Shown: one piece after another, positions 25,727 to 35,039 of the stretch
Position numbering within the stretch: the first letter of the stretch is position 1
Layout of the letters: the number at the start of each line of letters is the position of its first letter
Assembly (NCBI GenBank): GCA_964409505.1
Contig: CAYPDK010000009.1
Location: 18,474-82,473, forward strand
Length of the DNA stretch: 64,000 nucleotides
Reading direction: 5' to 3'
From: JADHZC01 sp964409505
GTDB taxonomy: Bacteria > Pseudomonadota > Alphaproteobacteria > Rickettsiales > Rickettsiaceae
Translations under genes and position numbers: made by a program
The notes under the pieces: generated by a model
What the model was told of the DNA's origin: nothing
The model's database searches: none
The model's input: the letters and a program-made list of their open reading frames with translations, nothing else

Positions 25727-26869
25727 TCAATTTTTTTTGGTTAAAACTTGATATTTATTATTGTGTTTTTGTATAATATCAAAATTTCTTACCAAGGTGT
25801 TATCTTTAAACATAATGGGCCCTATAAGGCCTTGAAATTCTTCGTTATTAATATTTAAAGATTTAGATTTCTCAATATAGGACATTATGTTTTCAATTTG
25901 TAACCCTATTACGAGTCCCAAATCATAAAAAAGTGCATCTTTATAATTTAATGACTCAATTTTAAGATCTGAGAATTGTTCTAAAATGCTTCTATTATAG
26001 AGTTCTTTAAATCCTGAAAAACTGTAGGAAATATTTTTAGGATACTCAATATCTGAGGTATATATACTAGAGATAGTAGCTTTTTTGTCAAGACCGAACA
26101 TGAGAGCTGTATCAAAGATTTTCATGAATTCTGAGTAATCTGCTAAGATAAATAAGATAGGTTTTGTGAGGTTAGAATCTACTTCATTGATCTCGTCTAC
26201 TTTAAGGGAAATGGATCTTATAGCTTTATTTATATTTTCCATAGTATAATATACTACCTTGTTAAGGGCGAGATCATTATTTTTAAGTTCTGACTTTAGT
26301 TTTTGAGATAATTCTAAGGAGCTTTGTGTATTAGGAAGTAAGAATAAGTAATTATCAAAATTATTAGAGATATAATATTCTAAAATTGCTTCTGCAGACT
26401 TAAATTCATTTACTCCAAATACGTAGCATCTATTTGATGCAAAATCTTGATTACTAGATACGGTAAATACTAATATTTGAGAATTTTTAGTGAGTTGTAG
26501 AATTTTTTTGTTGTATTCAATATCTTCTAAACCAATTATAATTAAATCTAAACCTAAAATCGATAAATTTTCAATTGCTTCATCTAATTCCTCTATATTG
26601 TAATCATATGAGACCAAATCTACAACTCCATAACTATTTTTTTTTGAAATACCTGTAACCAATAATTTATAATATTTTTCTACAGTTTCTTTTGAAGCGT
26701 AATTTGTATCAAAAAATACTGCTACTTTTAAGGATTTATCTTTTTTTGTATCAATTTTTTCTATATCGATTTTTTTTGTATTACTTAAATTTGTACAGCT
26801 CGAAATAACAACGAAAATTATGCTTAATAAGATTTTATTCACGTTTTGAAATATAGTTTTTATTATCAT
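25727..26869 (-). CDS. LpoA-like lipoprotein (periplasmic-binding fold, penicillin-binding protein activator)
   Basis: 380 residues. Signal with lipobox VISSC (Cys about 25), then a type-1 periplasmic-binding-protein fold over the rest. Fragments such as KVAVFFD at the start, LIIIGLEDIEYN and the late DLGLVIG match the LppC/LpoA C-terminal domain family. LpoA activates PBP1A in gammaproteobacteria; alphaproteobacterial versions are less studied. It lacks the N-terminal TPR half of E. coli LpoA. It is upstream of lpdA on the same strand. Confidence 0.72.
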   Translation of the reverse strand: MIIKTIFQNVNKILLSIIFVVISSCTNLSNTKKIDIEKIDTKKDKSLKVAVFFDTNYASKETVEKYYKLLVTGISKKNSYGVVDLVSYDYNIEELDEAIENLSILGLDLIIIGLEDIEYNKKILQLTKNSQILVFTVSSNQDFASNRCYVFGVNEFKSAEAILEYYISNNFDNYLFLLPNTQSSLELSQKLKSELKNNDLALNKVVYYTMENINKAIRSISLKVDEINEVDSNLTKPILFILADYSEFMKIFDTALMFGLDKKATISSIYTSDIEYPKNISYSFSGFKELYNRSILEQFSDLKIESLNYKDALFYDLGLVIGLQIENIMSYIEKSKSLNINNEEFQGLIGPIMFKDNTLVRNFDIIQKHNNKYQVLTKKN

Positions 26870-27158
26870 TTCTCAAAATTGCTCAATTTCTATATGTTAT
26901 TCTTTAAACTTTAGGACTATAGTTATATAACTTTGTATCATTTTAATCAAATATTAATTAGAATTAAGTTTAAGTTAAATGTTTATATGAGATCAACAGG
27001 GTCAAAATACTTTTTGATAAAAGTAATTTACTCTGCAGTGTAGAAATTATTTATTAAATGAAAATTTAAGTTCTTGAGTTAATTCTTAAAGCCTAATATT
27101 ATACGAAATACAACTTGATTATATAATTAAGGATATAAATCTACAAGTGAGGAATGAA

Positions 27159-28037
27159 GTGAGAGCAAATATAATAAATGGACTTAAAATAAGTGATGAA
27201 GTATTACTGCAGATTAAGGCTAAAGTGGATAAATTTTATAAGACTCATAGTATCAGACCTAAACTGGTAATATTTAACATAGGAAATTATGACTCTAATA
27301 ATAGATACATAAAAGTCAAAAAACGAAAAGCTGAGTCTATAGGAATAGAAGTAGATATAAAAAACTATTCAGAAAAAGATTCAGAAAACTCTGTTTTAGA
27401 GGAGATACAAAAATGTAATAATTCTAAGTTGGTCTCTGGAATTATAATTCAACTTCCCATTCCTACAAAATTTAACAAATTAAGATTAATTAATGCTATA
27501 AAAGCTACTAAGGATGTTGATGGTTTACATCCTATTAATTTAGGATTACTTTTTAATGGTAGTAATCAATGTTTTATTTCTCCTACTGCTCAAGGATGCA
27601 TTGAACTAATTAAATCTTGTGGAATTGATTTGAAGGGTAAATCCGTTGTAATTGTTAATCGATCTAACCTTATAGGAAAACCTTTATTAGAGCTCTTTTT
27701 AAGGCAAGGATCAACTGTTACTATATGTCATTCTGAGACAAAAGATTTAAAAAATTTTACTTTAAATGCTGACATTGTTGTTTGCGCTATAGGTAGAGCA
27801 AATTTTTTCTCTAAAGAATATTTCAAGAAAGATTCTATAGTGATAGATGTTGGTAGTAATAAGGTAGATTCTGGAGGCAAGAATTCAATTGTGGGGGATG
27901 TTGATTTTGAAGTCCAAAATCACGTACAATATTTGACTCCAAGCCCTGGTGCAGTAGGTCCTATGACGGTGGCATTTTTATTATTAAACACTTTTATTGC
28001 AACACAAATAAATAATTTTGATAAAGTGGGTGAATAA
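27159..28037 (+). CDS. folD: Methylenetetrahydrofolate dehydrogenase/cyclohydrolase
   Basis: About 292 residues. The start is set at GTG 27159 because GAGG lies 6 bases upstream and the protein then begins RANIINGLKI, like other FolD proteins. The frame is open to a GTG at 27147. Motifs: QLPIPTKFNKLRLINAIKATKDVDGLHPIN and the cofactor loop VVIVNRSNLIGKPL, with the late TPSPGAVGPMT. It interconverts one-carbon folates. The catalytic YxxxK region reads NRYIKVKKRKAESIGI, with Lys retained. cysQ follows with no gap. Confidence 0.93.
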   Translation: MRANIINGLKISDEVLLQIKAKVDKFYKTHSIRPKLVIFNIGNYDSNNRYIKVKKRKAESIGIEVDIKNYSEKDSENSVLEEIQKCNNSKLVSGIIIQLPIPTKFNKLRLINAIKATKDVDGLHPINLGLLFNGSNQCFISPTAQGCIELIKSCGIDLKGKSVVIVNRSNLIGKPLLELFLRQGSTVTICHSETKDLKNFTLNADIVVCAIGRANFFSKEYFKKDSIVIDVGSNKVDSGGKNSIVGDVDFEVQNHVQYLTPSPGAVGPMTVAFLLLNTFIATQINNFDKVGE

Positions 28038-28829
28038 ATGGACTATAAAAATCCTGAACATTTTCTCTTTTTAAAGGAGATCATATTGGAAGCAGGTGAG
28101 CTTGCTATTCAAACCAGGAAAAAAGAACTTTATACAAAATATAAGCAAGATAGGACACCCGTTACAAATGCAGATATACTAATAAGTGACTTTATATATA
28201 AAAAATTAAAACAATTAAGCCCTGCTATACCGGTTGTCTCAGAAGAATTTCCATATAAGGATTTAGTACAAGGCAGATATGAGCATGTTTTCTGGTTAGT
28301 AGATCCAATTGATGGTACGGAAAGTTTTATTTTAAATAAAGAAAATTTTACAATCAATATTGCTCTTATAATAAATTCACAACCAAGACTTGGCTTTATA
28401 TATAAACCAATATCGAAAGAACTGTATTACACAGATCACAACAGGAAAATATGTTTTGAAAAGAATAGACAAATTCAGGAAGGATTTTGTCAAATTAATA
28501 CAAAAGATAGATTTGTTGCTGTGCTTGGGAGTAAAAATTTTAATCAAGAAACTATTCAGTACCTTAAGGAATATAGAATAGATGATGTAGAAATTATTCC
28601 TAGTTCTATCAAATTGTGCTTTATTGCTATTGGAGTTGCTGATGTATACCCTAAATTTGGGGATACCATGCAGTGGGATATAGCAGCAGGACATGCTCTT
28701 ATTAATGCTTCCGGAGGAAAAATTTTTAATTTATCTAATGATGAAATTTTCTATCAAGTATCTGATTTTCATAATTCTTATCTGATAGCTATGAGTTATC
28801 AATTTTTTAAAAAATTTTACGATAAGTAG
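28038..28829 (+). CDS. cysQ: 3'(2'),5'-bisphosphate nucleotidase, CysQ family
   Basis: 263 residues, inositol-monophosphatase fold. Metal ligands: Glu69/Glu70 in VSEEFP, the motif DPIDGTESF (89-97), and WDIAAGHALINASGG near residue 215. CysQ removes PAP formed in sulfur and phosphopantetheine metabolism. The ATG directly abuts the folD stop (TAAATG), indicating a two-gene operon. Confidence 0.88.
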   Translation: MDYKNPEHFLFLKEIILEAGELAIQTRKKELYTKYKQDRTPVTNADILISDFIYKKLKQLSPAIPVVSEEFPYKDLVQGRYEHVFWLVDPIDGTESFILNKENFTINIALIINSQPRLGFIYKPISKELYYTDHNRKICFEKNRQIQEGFCQINTKDRFVAVLGSKNFNQETIQYLKEYRIDDVEIIPSSIKLCFIAIGVADVYPKFGDTMQWDIAAGHALINASGGKIFNLSNDEIFYQVSDFHNSYLIAMSYQFFKKFYDK

Positions 28830-28900
28830 ATATTCTATATTTATAAGACAAAGATTTTAATATATCTTAGGTCTACAAAATAGCCCCAGACGATACTTTA

Positions 28901-30157
28901 TTATTGATGGTATGACAGTCTTGGAATAGTTGTGTTTGAGGTGAAAATTTTCACTTGTTCCTTTATTTTATTTTTTAAAGATGTATTTGTGTCTATGGGA
29001 GCTATTTGTATTTGATCTAGTACATCGCATATTATGTTTCCTATTATAGAAAATTCTTTTTCTTTAAAGCCTATGGAAGTACAAAAGGCTGTTCCTAAAC
29101 GTATACCTGAAGTTATATTTGCAGGTAAGGGGTCTTGCGGTATTAAGTTAGCATTTGTAATTATTCCTAATTTTTCCAGCTCATGTGATGTTATATTTCC
29201 TTGAAGCCCTTTTGTTACAAGATCAATAACTACAATATGGGTATCTGTTCCATTTGTTAAAATTTTATATCCTCTATTTTGGATTGTTTGTGCCAATATT
29301 TTAGCATTTATGAGTACTTGTTTGATATAGTGCTTGAAACTATCAGATAATGCCTCTTTAAAAGAAACAGCCTTTGCCGCTACTGCATGTAGTAGAGGTC
29401 CTCCTTGTATTCCAGGAAAGATTGCTCTATCTACTTTTTTCATTATATCCTTGTTATTTGATAAAATAATTCCTCCTCTTGCCCCCCTTAATGTCTTATG
29501 AGTAGTTGAGGTTATTATATCTGCGTATTGTGAAGGGTTTTGATGATAATTAGATGCTACTAAACCAGAAATATGAGCAATATCTGCCAATAAATATGCT
29601 CCAATCTTGTTACAAATTTCTTTAAAGGCAGAAAAATCAATTTTGCGAGAATATGCTGAAAATCCAGCAATAATTAATTTCGGCTTGTGTTTTTTGGCTG
29701 AATCCTCTATTAAATTATAATCTAGCAGGTCACTTTCCTTATCCAACTGGTAGCTGGAGACGTTGTAAAATTTTCCAGAAAAGTTTATTTTGGCTCCATG
29801 AGTTAAATGTCCTCCAGATTTTAGTGATAAACCCATAATCTTGTCACCAGGATCCAATAATGCAAGAAAAGCTCCCTGATTTGCTTGAGATCCAGAGTGA
29901 GGCTGTAAGTTTGCATATTCACAGTTAAATAGCATTTTTGCTCTTTCTATGCCTAATTTTTCAATCTCATCTACAAAATTACATCCAGCGTAGTATCTTT
30001 TATCAGGATATCCTTCTGCATATTTATTTGTTAAAATAGATCCTTGTGCTGCTAAAACGTCTTTGCTTACTACATTCTCTGAGGCAATAAGATTTATACA
30101 GCTTGATTGTCTATTTTTCTCAAGAGCTATTAAATGAGATATTTCTGTATCTTGCAT
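28901..30157 (-). CDS. glyA: Serine hydroxymethyltransferase
   Basis: 418 residues. The pyridoxal-phosphate lysine is Lys221 in TTHKTLRGARGG; the usual GPRGG reads GARGG. YAEGYPDKRYYAG and QPHSGSQAN are intact. It converts serine to glycine while producing methylene-THF, the substrate of the FolD encoded just downstream on the other strand. It is convergent with cysQ. Confidence 0.96.
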   Translation of the reverse strand: MQDTEISHLIALEKNRQSSCINLIASENVVSKDVLAAQGSILTNKYAEGYPDKRYYAGCNFVDEIEKLGIERAKMLFNCEYANLQPHSGSQANQGAFLALLDPGDKIMGLSLKSGGHLTHGAKINFSGKFYNVSSYQLDKESDLLDYNLIEDSAKKHKPKLIIAGFSAYSRKIDFSAFKEICNKIGAYLLADIAHISGLVASNYHQNPSQYADIITSTTHKTLRGARGGIILSNNKDIMKKVDRAIFPGIQGGPLLHAVAAKAVSFKEALSDSFKHYIKQVLINAKILAQTIQNRGYKILTNGTDTHIVVIDLVTKGLQGNITSHELEKLGIITNANLIPQDPLPANITSGIRLGTAFCTSIGFKEKEFSIIGNIICDVLDQIQIAPIDTNTSLKNKIKEQVKIFTSNTTIPRLSYHQ

Positions 30158-30313
30158 TTTTTTGTTTTTATACTGTACAATTCAGACAAAATTTTATGTT
30201 AGACTGAAAGATGGTACTATATTTTTTATAGAAAAACTATAAAAAAAAATTGCTTCTTGCTCAAACTTTTTCTCTCTCTGAGTAGTGAATTAGTTGTTTT
30301 ATAGATTTATTAT

Positions 30314-32824
30314 TTAGGTAGAGTTTTTGTTCTTATTTTTTTTGCTGATTTTATTTTTTATAATTTCTATTGCTTGAGTCAGACTTATATTTAGGTAATC
30401 AACTGAATTTGGTATGCTATAGAAGAGATTCTTGTATTTTAGATATGGTCCAAATCTGCCTACGTTTAAGATGATTTCTGAATTTTTTTCTTCAGAATTT
30501 TCTGAATGCCACTCACCTATTCTAAGAGGAAAAGATAGAAGTTTTATAGCCATGTTTAGATCAAGATCTGTATGTTTTATATTATTTGGTAATCTAAATC
30601 TTTTGACAAGTGGTTTTTTTTTCTTTTTGTTTATAGTTGTAGATTTTTTTTTTGTAGTTCTTTTCTTTGGGGTTGTGTCAGTAATATTATCTATTTTTTC
30701 AATATAAAAACCGTAAGGTCCATTTTTTAGAAAAATATTATTCCCTAAAGAATCCCTTCCTAAAGACTTCTCAAAACTTAAATTACTGTTTTCTTCAGGT
30801 TGGTTTTTTTCTACTCTAGTGAGTATTTGTCTTGTAAACTCACACTCAGGATAGTTACTACATGCAAGAAATGGACCGAATTTACTAAGCTTTAATCTCA
30901 TGTCTCCTTTTTTGCACAATTTACATTTTGTTACTATGGAATATCTAGGAGTAGTATTAGAAATAGCATCTTTTTCCATATTAGATTTTGATACAGAAAT
31001 GTCTTGAATCTTAAATAAATACTCATGCAGATCTTTTTCTAAAAGAGATACTACGTCTTGAATAGAATAGTTGTTAACATTTTCTATTTTCTCTTCTAAT
31101 CCATTCCAAAAGCTCCTAAGCAGATCTTTATATGCAAATTTTCCTATAGAAATTTTATCTAAATCTTCTTCTAATTGTGCAGTAAATTCATATTCAACGT
31201 ATTTCTTAAAAAAACTAGCAAGAAAAATATTTAATAATCTCCCTATAGAAGTAGGAATAATTTTCTTTTTTTCTATTATTATGTATTTTCTTTCTAGTAA
31301 TACTGATATAGTTGATGCATATGTTGAGGGTCTTCCTATTCCTAGCTCTTCTAGTTTTTTTATTATGCTTGCCTCATTATAAGAGGGAGGACCTTCTGTG
31401 AAATGTTGATATGTTTTTAGGTCTAATATTTTTAAAATTTCTCCCTTTTCTAATTTGGGTAGGAAATTATTTTCTGAAGAATGATTAAGATTTTCTTCTT
31501 CATAATTATTTACATCTTTTTTGGTTCTACCTTTGTGATATAACATCTTATAAAAGCCTTCAAAAAAAATTATGGAACCAGTTGATTTGAATAAAAACTC
31601 TTTATTGGCACTTGCTACAACTACAGATGTTATGTCTATGAGGGCTTGGCTCATCTGGGAGGCAATGGTTCTTCTCCATATAAGGTCATAAAGAGCAAAT
31701 TGATCTTTATCTAAAAAATCTTTCATTTGATCTGGTTCGCGAAAGACATCAGTAGGTCTTATTGCCTCATGTGCCTCCTGAGCGTTTTTAGATTTTGACT
31801 TATATACACAAATTTTCTCAGAAAGATAGTCTTTTCCAAAGCTTGAGAGTATTAATTTTCTTATGCTTGTTACAGCAGAGCTTGAAATATGATAGCTATC
31901 TGTTCTCATATATGTTATCAGTCCAGTTATTTCTTTTGTGTTGATTTTAAGTCCTTCATATAATTTTTGTGCAATTTGCATGGTTTTTTTTGGAGAAAAT
32001 CCTAATTTTCTTGAGGCTTCTTGCTGAAGAGAAGATGTTATAAATGGGGGCAGGGGATTTTTTTTTTGTCTTTTTTTTTCTACTGATTGTACAAAAAAGC
32101 TCTGATCTTTTAATTTGTCTAAAATTTGATTCGCTTGAAGTTTGTTTTTAATAGACAATTTTTCTAGTTTTATTTTATTTACGTGAGTTAATTTGCTTAT
32201 GAAAGATTCATTGGATGTATTTTCAAAATTTGCTTCAATGCTCCAATATTCCTCGCTAATAAAAGATTCTATTTCCTGTTCCCTGTCGCAGACTAATCGT
32301 AATGTTACAGACTGAACTCTACCAGCAGATCTACATCCAGGAAGTTTACGCCATAAAATAGGTGATAAAGAAAAACCGACTAAATAATCAAGAGCTTGAC
32401 GAGTTTTCTGAGCATTTACAAGATTTTGATCAATCTCTTTTGGGTTAGTTAGTGCCTTCAGAATGCTCTGTTCCGTTACCTCATTAAATATGATTCTTTT
32501 GAAAATATTCTCGGATACAAATTCATTTTTAAGCATTTCGAAAATATGCCAAGATATAGCCTCTCCTTCTCTGTCATAATCTGTTGCAAGAATTATTGCA
32601 TCAGCTTTTTGAGCCCAAGATATAATGTTTTCAAAGTGTTTTTTTGATTTCTCAATTGATTCATATCTCATAAAAAAATCTTTCTCTGGTAAAACAGAGC
32701 CAGTTTTAGAAGGTAGCGCCCTTACGTGTCCATAAGATGCTAAGACTTTGAAATCCTTCCCTAAGTATTTGCTAATAGTTTTTGCTTTAGAAGGGGACTC
32801 TACTATTACTAATTTCATTTTCAA
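30314..32824 (-). CDS. topA: DNA topoisomerase I
   Basis: 836 residues. TOPRIM domain at the N-terminus (VESPSKAKTISKYLG; ATDYDREGEAI at 80-90), RSAGRVQSVTLRLV, and active-site Tyr305 in GLITYMRTDS. One four-cysteine zinc ribbon (CKLC...CSNYPEC) is followed by topoisomerase C-terminal repeats and a lysine/threonine-rich linker. It relaxes negative supercoils. It begins 12 bases after dprA; dprA-topA adjacency is common in alphaproteobacteria. Confidence 0.96.
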   Translation of the reverse strand: MKMKLVIVESPSKAKTISKYLGKDFKVLASYGHVRALPSKTGSVLPEKDFFMRYESIEKSKKHFENIISWAQKADAIILATDYDREGEAISWHIFEMLKNEFVSENIFKRIIFNEVTEQSILKALTNPKEIDQNLVNAQKTRQALDYLVGFSLSPILWRKLPGCRSAGRVQSVTLRLVCDREQEIESFISEEYWSIEANFENTSNESFISKLTHVNKIKLEKLSIKNKLQANQILDKLKDQSFFVQSVEKKRQKKNPLPPFITSSLQQEASRKLGFSPKKTMQIAQKLYEGLKINTKEITGLITYMRTDSYHISSSAVTSIRKLILSSFGKDYLSEKICVYKSKSKNAQEAHEAIRPTDVFREPDQMKDFLDKDQFALYDLIWRRTIASQMSQALIDITSVVVASANKEFLFKSTGSIIFFEGFYKMLYHKGRTKKDVNNYEEENLNHSSENNFLPKLEKGEILKILDLKTYQHFTEGPPSYNEASIIKKLEELGIGRPSTYASTISVLLERKYIIIEKKKIIPTSIGRLLNIFLASFFKKYVEYEFTAQLEEDLDKISIGKFAYKDLLRSFWNGLEEKIENVNNYSIQDVVSLLEKDLHEYLFKIQDISVSKSNMEKDAISNTTPRYSIVTKCKLCKKGDMRLKLSKFGPFLACSNYPECEFTRQILTRVEKNQPEENSNLSFEKSLGRDSLGNNIFLKNGPYGFYIEKIDNITDTTPKKRTTKKKSTTINKKKKKPLVKRFRLPNNIKHTDLDLNMAIKLLSFPLRIGEWHSENSEEKNSEIILNVGRFGPYLKYKNLFYSIPNSVDYLNISLTQAIEIIKNKISKKNKNKNST

Positions 32825-32836
32825 GGCTTGGTTTAA

Positions 32837-33976
32837 TTAATCGTTGTAAATTAAATATATTTTATTACTATATTCGTCTCTATGAACTTTACCAGCAAGT
32901 TCAAGTTCAAGACATATTGTGTAGACTATTTTAATATCTATGTTAGTGATTCCTGATAATTCTTCGAATGAGACAGGAGTAGGTGATAGAGCGGATGTTA
33001 TAACTTTTCTATCTTTATTTGTTATTTGGTTTATAAATTGTGAGGACAATGTGGTTGGAGGCTTATCTTTAACATCTTCTTTTATGTTCATATCTTTCTT
33101 GTTAATAAGTATATTTTCTAAAATATCATCTGTGGAGCTTAGCAGATGAGCTAATCCATTCTTGATTAATTTGTTGCTTCCATAACATTTAGGATCTAAG
33201 GGAAACCCTGGAGTTGCAAATACTTCTCTATTTTGCTCAAGAGCAAGTCTTGCTGTTATCAAGGAACCAGATTTTTCTCCTGCCTCAATTACAGTTGTTG
33301 CAAGAGCTAGGCCAGAAATTATCCTGTTTCTTTGAGGAAAATTTCTACCAGTTGCTGTAACTCCTATTGGAAGTTCTGATATTATCAAAGATGTCTCTGC
33401 CAATTTATCATATAGGTACTTATTCGCAAAGGGATAGATATGATCAATGCCTCCGGCAAGCACTGCTATAGTCCTACCCAAGCTACTTTGATGTACTTGT
33501 GTATCAATACCTAAAGCCATACCAGATACGGTAATAAAGCCTTTTTCTACTAATTCCTTAGATATTTTATTAGCAAAAATTTTTCCATTTACAGAACAAT
33601 TTCTTGATCCAACTATGGCAATAATTTTTTCTTCGTTGAGAAAATTTATGTTACCCTTATAAGTTAAAACAATAGGAAAATTTGGTATTTCTAGTAGTAA
33701 TTTTGAATAAAATTTACTCTTGTAAGTGATAAAGTAGCTGTTATTTTTTGTTTGCAGTTCAATTTCCTTTAGAGCACTTTCTTTAGAACAAACTTTTATA
33801 GCCCTTTTTTTTCCTCCTCTTAATGCAAACTCTCCTACATGTTTTAACGCTTCCGTAGCCGAACCAAAAAGATTTGTTAGAAGAATAAAAGTTCTGTTTC
33901 CCACATTCTCACTTCTGATGAGTCTCAGTATATCAAGGTCTTCTTGGGAATAAAAATTTTTCTTACTAAAGATCAT
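32837..33976 (-). CDS. dprA: DNA-processing protein A
   Basis: 379 residues. Rossmann-like DprA domain: VGSRNCSVNG, VSGMALGIDTQVHQSSL, LAGGIDHIYPFANKYLY, FPQRNRIISGLA and EAGEKSGSLITARLALEQNREVFATPG are all conserved. A short winged-helix DprA C-terminal domain follows (about 315-375). It loads RecA onto incoming single-stranded DNA during natural transformation. Its retention hints at uptake or recombination, but dprA alone does not prove competence. Confidence 0.94.
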   Translation of the reverse strand: MIFSKKNFYSQEDLDILRLIRSENVGNRTFILLTNLFGSATEALKHVGEFALRGGKKRAIKVCSKESALKEIELQTKNNSYFITYKSKFYSKLLLEIPNFPIVLTYKGNINFLNEEKIIAIVGSRNCSVNGKIFANKISKELVEKGFITVSGMALGIDTQVHQSSLGRTIAVLAGGIDHIYPFANKYLYDKLAETSLIISELPIGVTATGRNFPQRNRIISGLALATTVIEAGEKSGSLITARLALEQNREVFATPGFPLDPKCYGSNKLIKNGLAHLLSSTDDILENILINKKDMNIKEDVKDKPPTTLSSQFINQITNKDRKVITSALSPTPVSFEELSGITNIDIKIVYTICLELELAGKVHRDEYSNKIYLIYND

Positions 33977-34042
33977 AAAACACGTAGGAAAAAATTTTCT
34001 TCTTAAAAACTTTTCTCTTTTTTAACATTCAAAACTAAATAT

Positions 34043-34642
34043 CTAAAGTTTCTTATGATATTCAGACAAATAGCTTGAGACTCCTTTTTCTGTAGGTTTC
34101 ATTCCTAGATCTCCTTTTTGCCAACCAGCAGGACATACATCTCCGTATTTTCTATAATAGTCCCAGGCCTCTATCATCCTTATAATTTCGTCAATATTTC
34201 TTCCAAGAGGAAAATCGTTAATAACGTAGTGTCTTATTCTAAAATCTTCGTCAATTAAAAAACTTCCTCGTAGAGCAATTCCCTCCTCGTGAAGTACGCC
34301 ATAATCAGAAGCAATAGTTTTTTTTATGTCAGAAACGATAGGAAACTGGATCTCCCCAATTCCCCCTTGTTCAACAGGAGTGTTTCTCCATGCATAATGA
34401 GAATATTGTGAATCCACACTAACTCCTACTACCCTGGTATGGAGCTCTGAAAAAATGTTTATCCTATTGTTAAAAGCTATAATTTCTGAGGGGCATACAA
34501 AGCTAAAATCTAGTGGATAAAAGAATAAAATTCCTTTATGGCCTGAGAGATATTGCTTTAAATTGAAAGAATTTTCTATTACATTGTCTTTCATAACAGC
34601 CTTCGCTGTAAAATTGGGAGCCAATTTACTGATTAAGTTCAT
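34043..34642 (-). CDS. Typical 2-Cys peroxiredoxin (AhpC/Prx1 type)
   Basis: 199 residues. Peroxidatic Cys50 in the FYPLDFSFVCPSE motif and resolving Cys170 in GDVCPAGW. GSFLIDEDFRIRH and an AWDYYRKYG helix follow the family. It reduces hydrogen peroxide and organic peroxides with thioredoxin or AhpF. An AGAAGG site (34652-34657) sits a few bases upstream of the ATG. Confidence 0.94.
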   Translation of the reverse strand: MNLISKLAPNFTAKAVMKDNVIENSFNLKQYLSGHKGILFFYPLDFSFVCPSEIIAFNNRINIFSELHTRVVGVSVDSQYSHYAWRNTPVEQGGIGEIQFPIVSDIKKTIASDYGVLHEEGIALRGSFLIDEDFRIRHYVINDFPLGRNIDEIIRMIEAWDYYRKYGDVCPAGWQKGDLGMKPTEKGVSSYLSEYHKKL

Positions 34643-34689
34643 AACAAATATACCTTCTTTTAATTGAGTAAAAAAAACCTATTAGAAAA

Positions 34690-34718
34690 TTAATACCAAA
34701 CATGTTGAATTTATGCAA
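34690..34718 (-). promoter_or_regulatory. Candidate promoter for the peroxiredoxin gene
   Basis: On the minus strand TTGCAT (34713-34718) and TATTAA (34690-34695) are 17 bases apart and give a leader of about 40 bases. Hexamer matches are moderate and the region is AT-rich. Confidence 0.4.
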
Positions 34719-34741
34719 ATTTTCTTTTCATAAAAAATATT

Positions 34742-34769
34742 TTGACAAGTTACAGATTTTATTTAGAAT
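34742..34769 (+). promoter_or_regulatory. Candidate distal bamA promoter
   Basis: A perfect -35 TTGACA (34742-34747), 16 bases, then TAGAAT (34764-34769). The leader to bamA would be about 265 bases. Confidence 0.45.
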
Positions 34770-34960
34770 TATCAAGGATAATTGTCTAATTAATACACAA
34801 TATGTATATAAAATGTACATGAAAGTGTTGCATATATTTGATAGGAATTACAAGAAGCTTTTATGAATATGTTTATTGGATAGAATAGATGTTAGATGGA
34901 TGTATATATTTACAATAGATGTTTTTGTATTTTAGAGTAGTATGCATGACTCTGAAATTC

Positions 34961-34989
34961 TTGTACAATTAATGTGGTTTGTGTATAGA
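34961..34989 (+). promoter_or_regulatory. Candidate proximal bamA promoter
   Basis: TTGTAC (34961-34966), 17 bases, then TATAGA (34984-34989), about 45 bases before the bamA ATG. Confidence 0.5.
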
Positions 34990-35039
34990 GCAAATAAGCA
35001 TTATTAGTTAATAATAATGAGATATGAATATAATGAGAT

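Larger units (their letters stand above)
34643..35039. other. 397-base divergent region between peroxiredoxin and bamA
   Basis: It holds one minus-strand and two plus-strand promoter candidates (listed separately). I see no coding frame, RNA gene or strong repeat in the remainder. Confidence 0.6.

Noticed and set aside
32837..33976. DprA taken as proof of natural competence
   Set aside because: DprA is widely retained in Rickettsiales without a known uptake machinery, and no com genes are in the window.
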